Below, in pieces: positions 63,891 through 64,000 of a stretch of 64,000 nucleotides of DNA (positions within the stretch are counted from its first letter, which is position 1; each line of letters opens with the position of its first letter). The notes beneath the pieces are model-generated. The model did no database searches, was not told the DNA's origin, and was given only the letters and a program-made list of their open reading frames with translations. The translations under genes and the position numbers were made by a program. Source of the DNA: an uncultured Aquimarina sp. (GTDB lineage Bacteria > Bacteroidota > Bacteroidia > Flavobacteriales > Flavobacteriaceae); assembly GCA_947496555.1 (NCBI GenBank), contig CANMDH010000001.1:1-64000 (forward strand). The letters run 5' to 3'.

Positions 63891-64000
63891 TTATCCGTTT
63901 TTATTTGCTCTTTTGTAAAGTATTAGTACCTCGATCACTATTAAGGTGATCATTACCATAATTTCAAGTGTAAAATAGGTCAAACCCAGAATAGTCAATC
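63891..64000 (-). CDS. 3' end of a small membrane protein, cut by the window edge
   Basis: An open frame of 35 codons runs leftward from the edge to a TAA at 63891. It reads LTILGLTYFTLEIMVMITLI and VIEVLILYKRANKNG. It is strongly hydrophobic and ends in a basic tail, as in the last helix of an inner membrane protein. Convergence with the DUF922 gene around a hairpin supports it. Family unknown, since only the tail is visible. Confidence 0.4.
   Translation of the reverse strand, partial: LTILGLTYFTLEIMVMITLIVIEVLILYKRANKNG

Overview
The window is AT-rich chromosomal DNA from a member of the Bacteroidetes, almost certainly a marine Flavobacteriaceae (an Aquimarina-like genus is plausible, but that is inference). 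The evidence is the type IX secretion C-terminal tails on three polysaccharidases, the TonB receptors and HmuY-type lipoprotein, several TAnnTTTG-type -7 promoter elements, and families largely typical of the phylum (DUF6607, DUF4159, DUF4175, LuxR-tailed Y_Y_Y regulators). I see no rRNA, tRNA, CRISPR array, prophage or insertion sequence.

Layout. (1) 79-12076 is a beta-glucan degradation locus: a leftward membrane-spanning LuxR-type regulator faces a GH5, a GH16 and a GH64 enzyme, all secreted, multimodular and T9SS-sorted. No SusC/SusD pair is present. (2) 12153-23683 is leftward: a COG2426 membrane protein, then a tightly overlapping DUF4159-MoxR-DUF58-BatA-like-DUF4175-membrane protein operon, preceded by a separately terminated TldD/TldE pair whose TldD carries a Tat-like signal. 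(3) 24333-28962 holds a bicarbonate-transport module: two small proteins, SbtA, a basic small protein, a LysR regulator, and an operon with a secreted protein, an SPFH protein and a small basic protein. A long shared motif at identical distance from a -7 box lies in front of both the SbtA operon and the SPFH operon. (4) 29064-40000 has an AraC regulator and an aldo/keto reductase, then a cytochrome c, GMC oxidoreductase, Tat-signal subunit, two TIM-barrel isomerase-like proteins, an MFS permease, a Gfo/Idh/MocA oxidoreductase and a DUF1080 lipoprotein. Together these look like a periplasmic 3-keto-glycoside pathway.

(5) 40007-44219 is a probable haem/iron uptake locus: DUF6607, divergent from a TonB receptor, an HmuY lipoprotein and a DoxX-like membrane protein, with two Fur-like palindromes between the divergent promoters. 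(6) 44284-49810 is a leftward signalling array of two single-domain response regulators, a TonB receptor and a translationally coupled histidine kinase with a periplasmic YfiR-like domain. (7) 50089-56190 carries a FemAB/GNAT-like protein, a YdjM-like membrane protein, DUF1761, a LysE exporter, and a cNMP/CBS/DUF294 protein followed by a DnaQ-like exonuclease. (8) 56281-59802 encodes a three-subunit biotin-dependent acyl-CoA carboxylase. (9) 59948-64000 has DUF2200, an SRPBCC protein, a molybdopterin oxidoreductase, a DUF922 HExxH protein and the 3' end of a small membrane protein cut by the window edge.

The most interesting signals are the shared LysR-associated promoter architecture, the TonB receptor/YfiR-kinase/twin receiver array, the Fur-like double operator, and the duplicated CBM tail that also copies its 3' hairpin.
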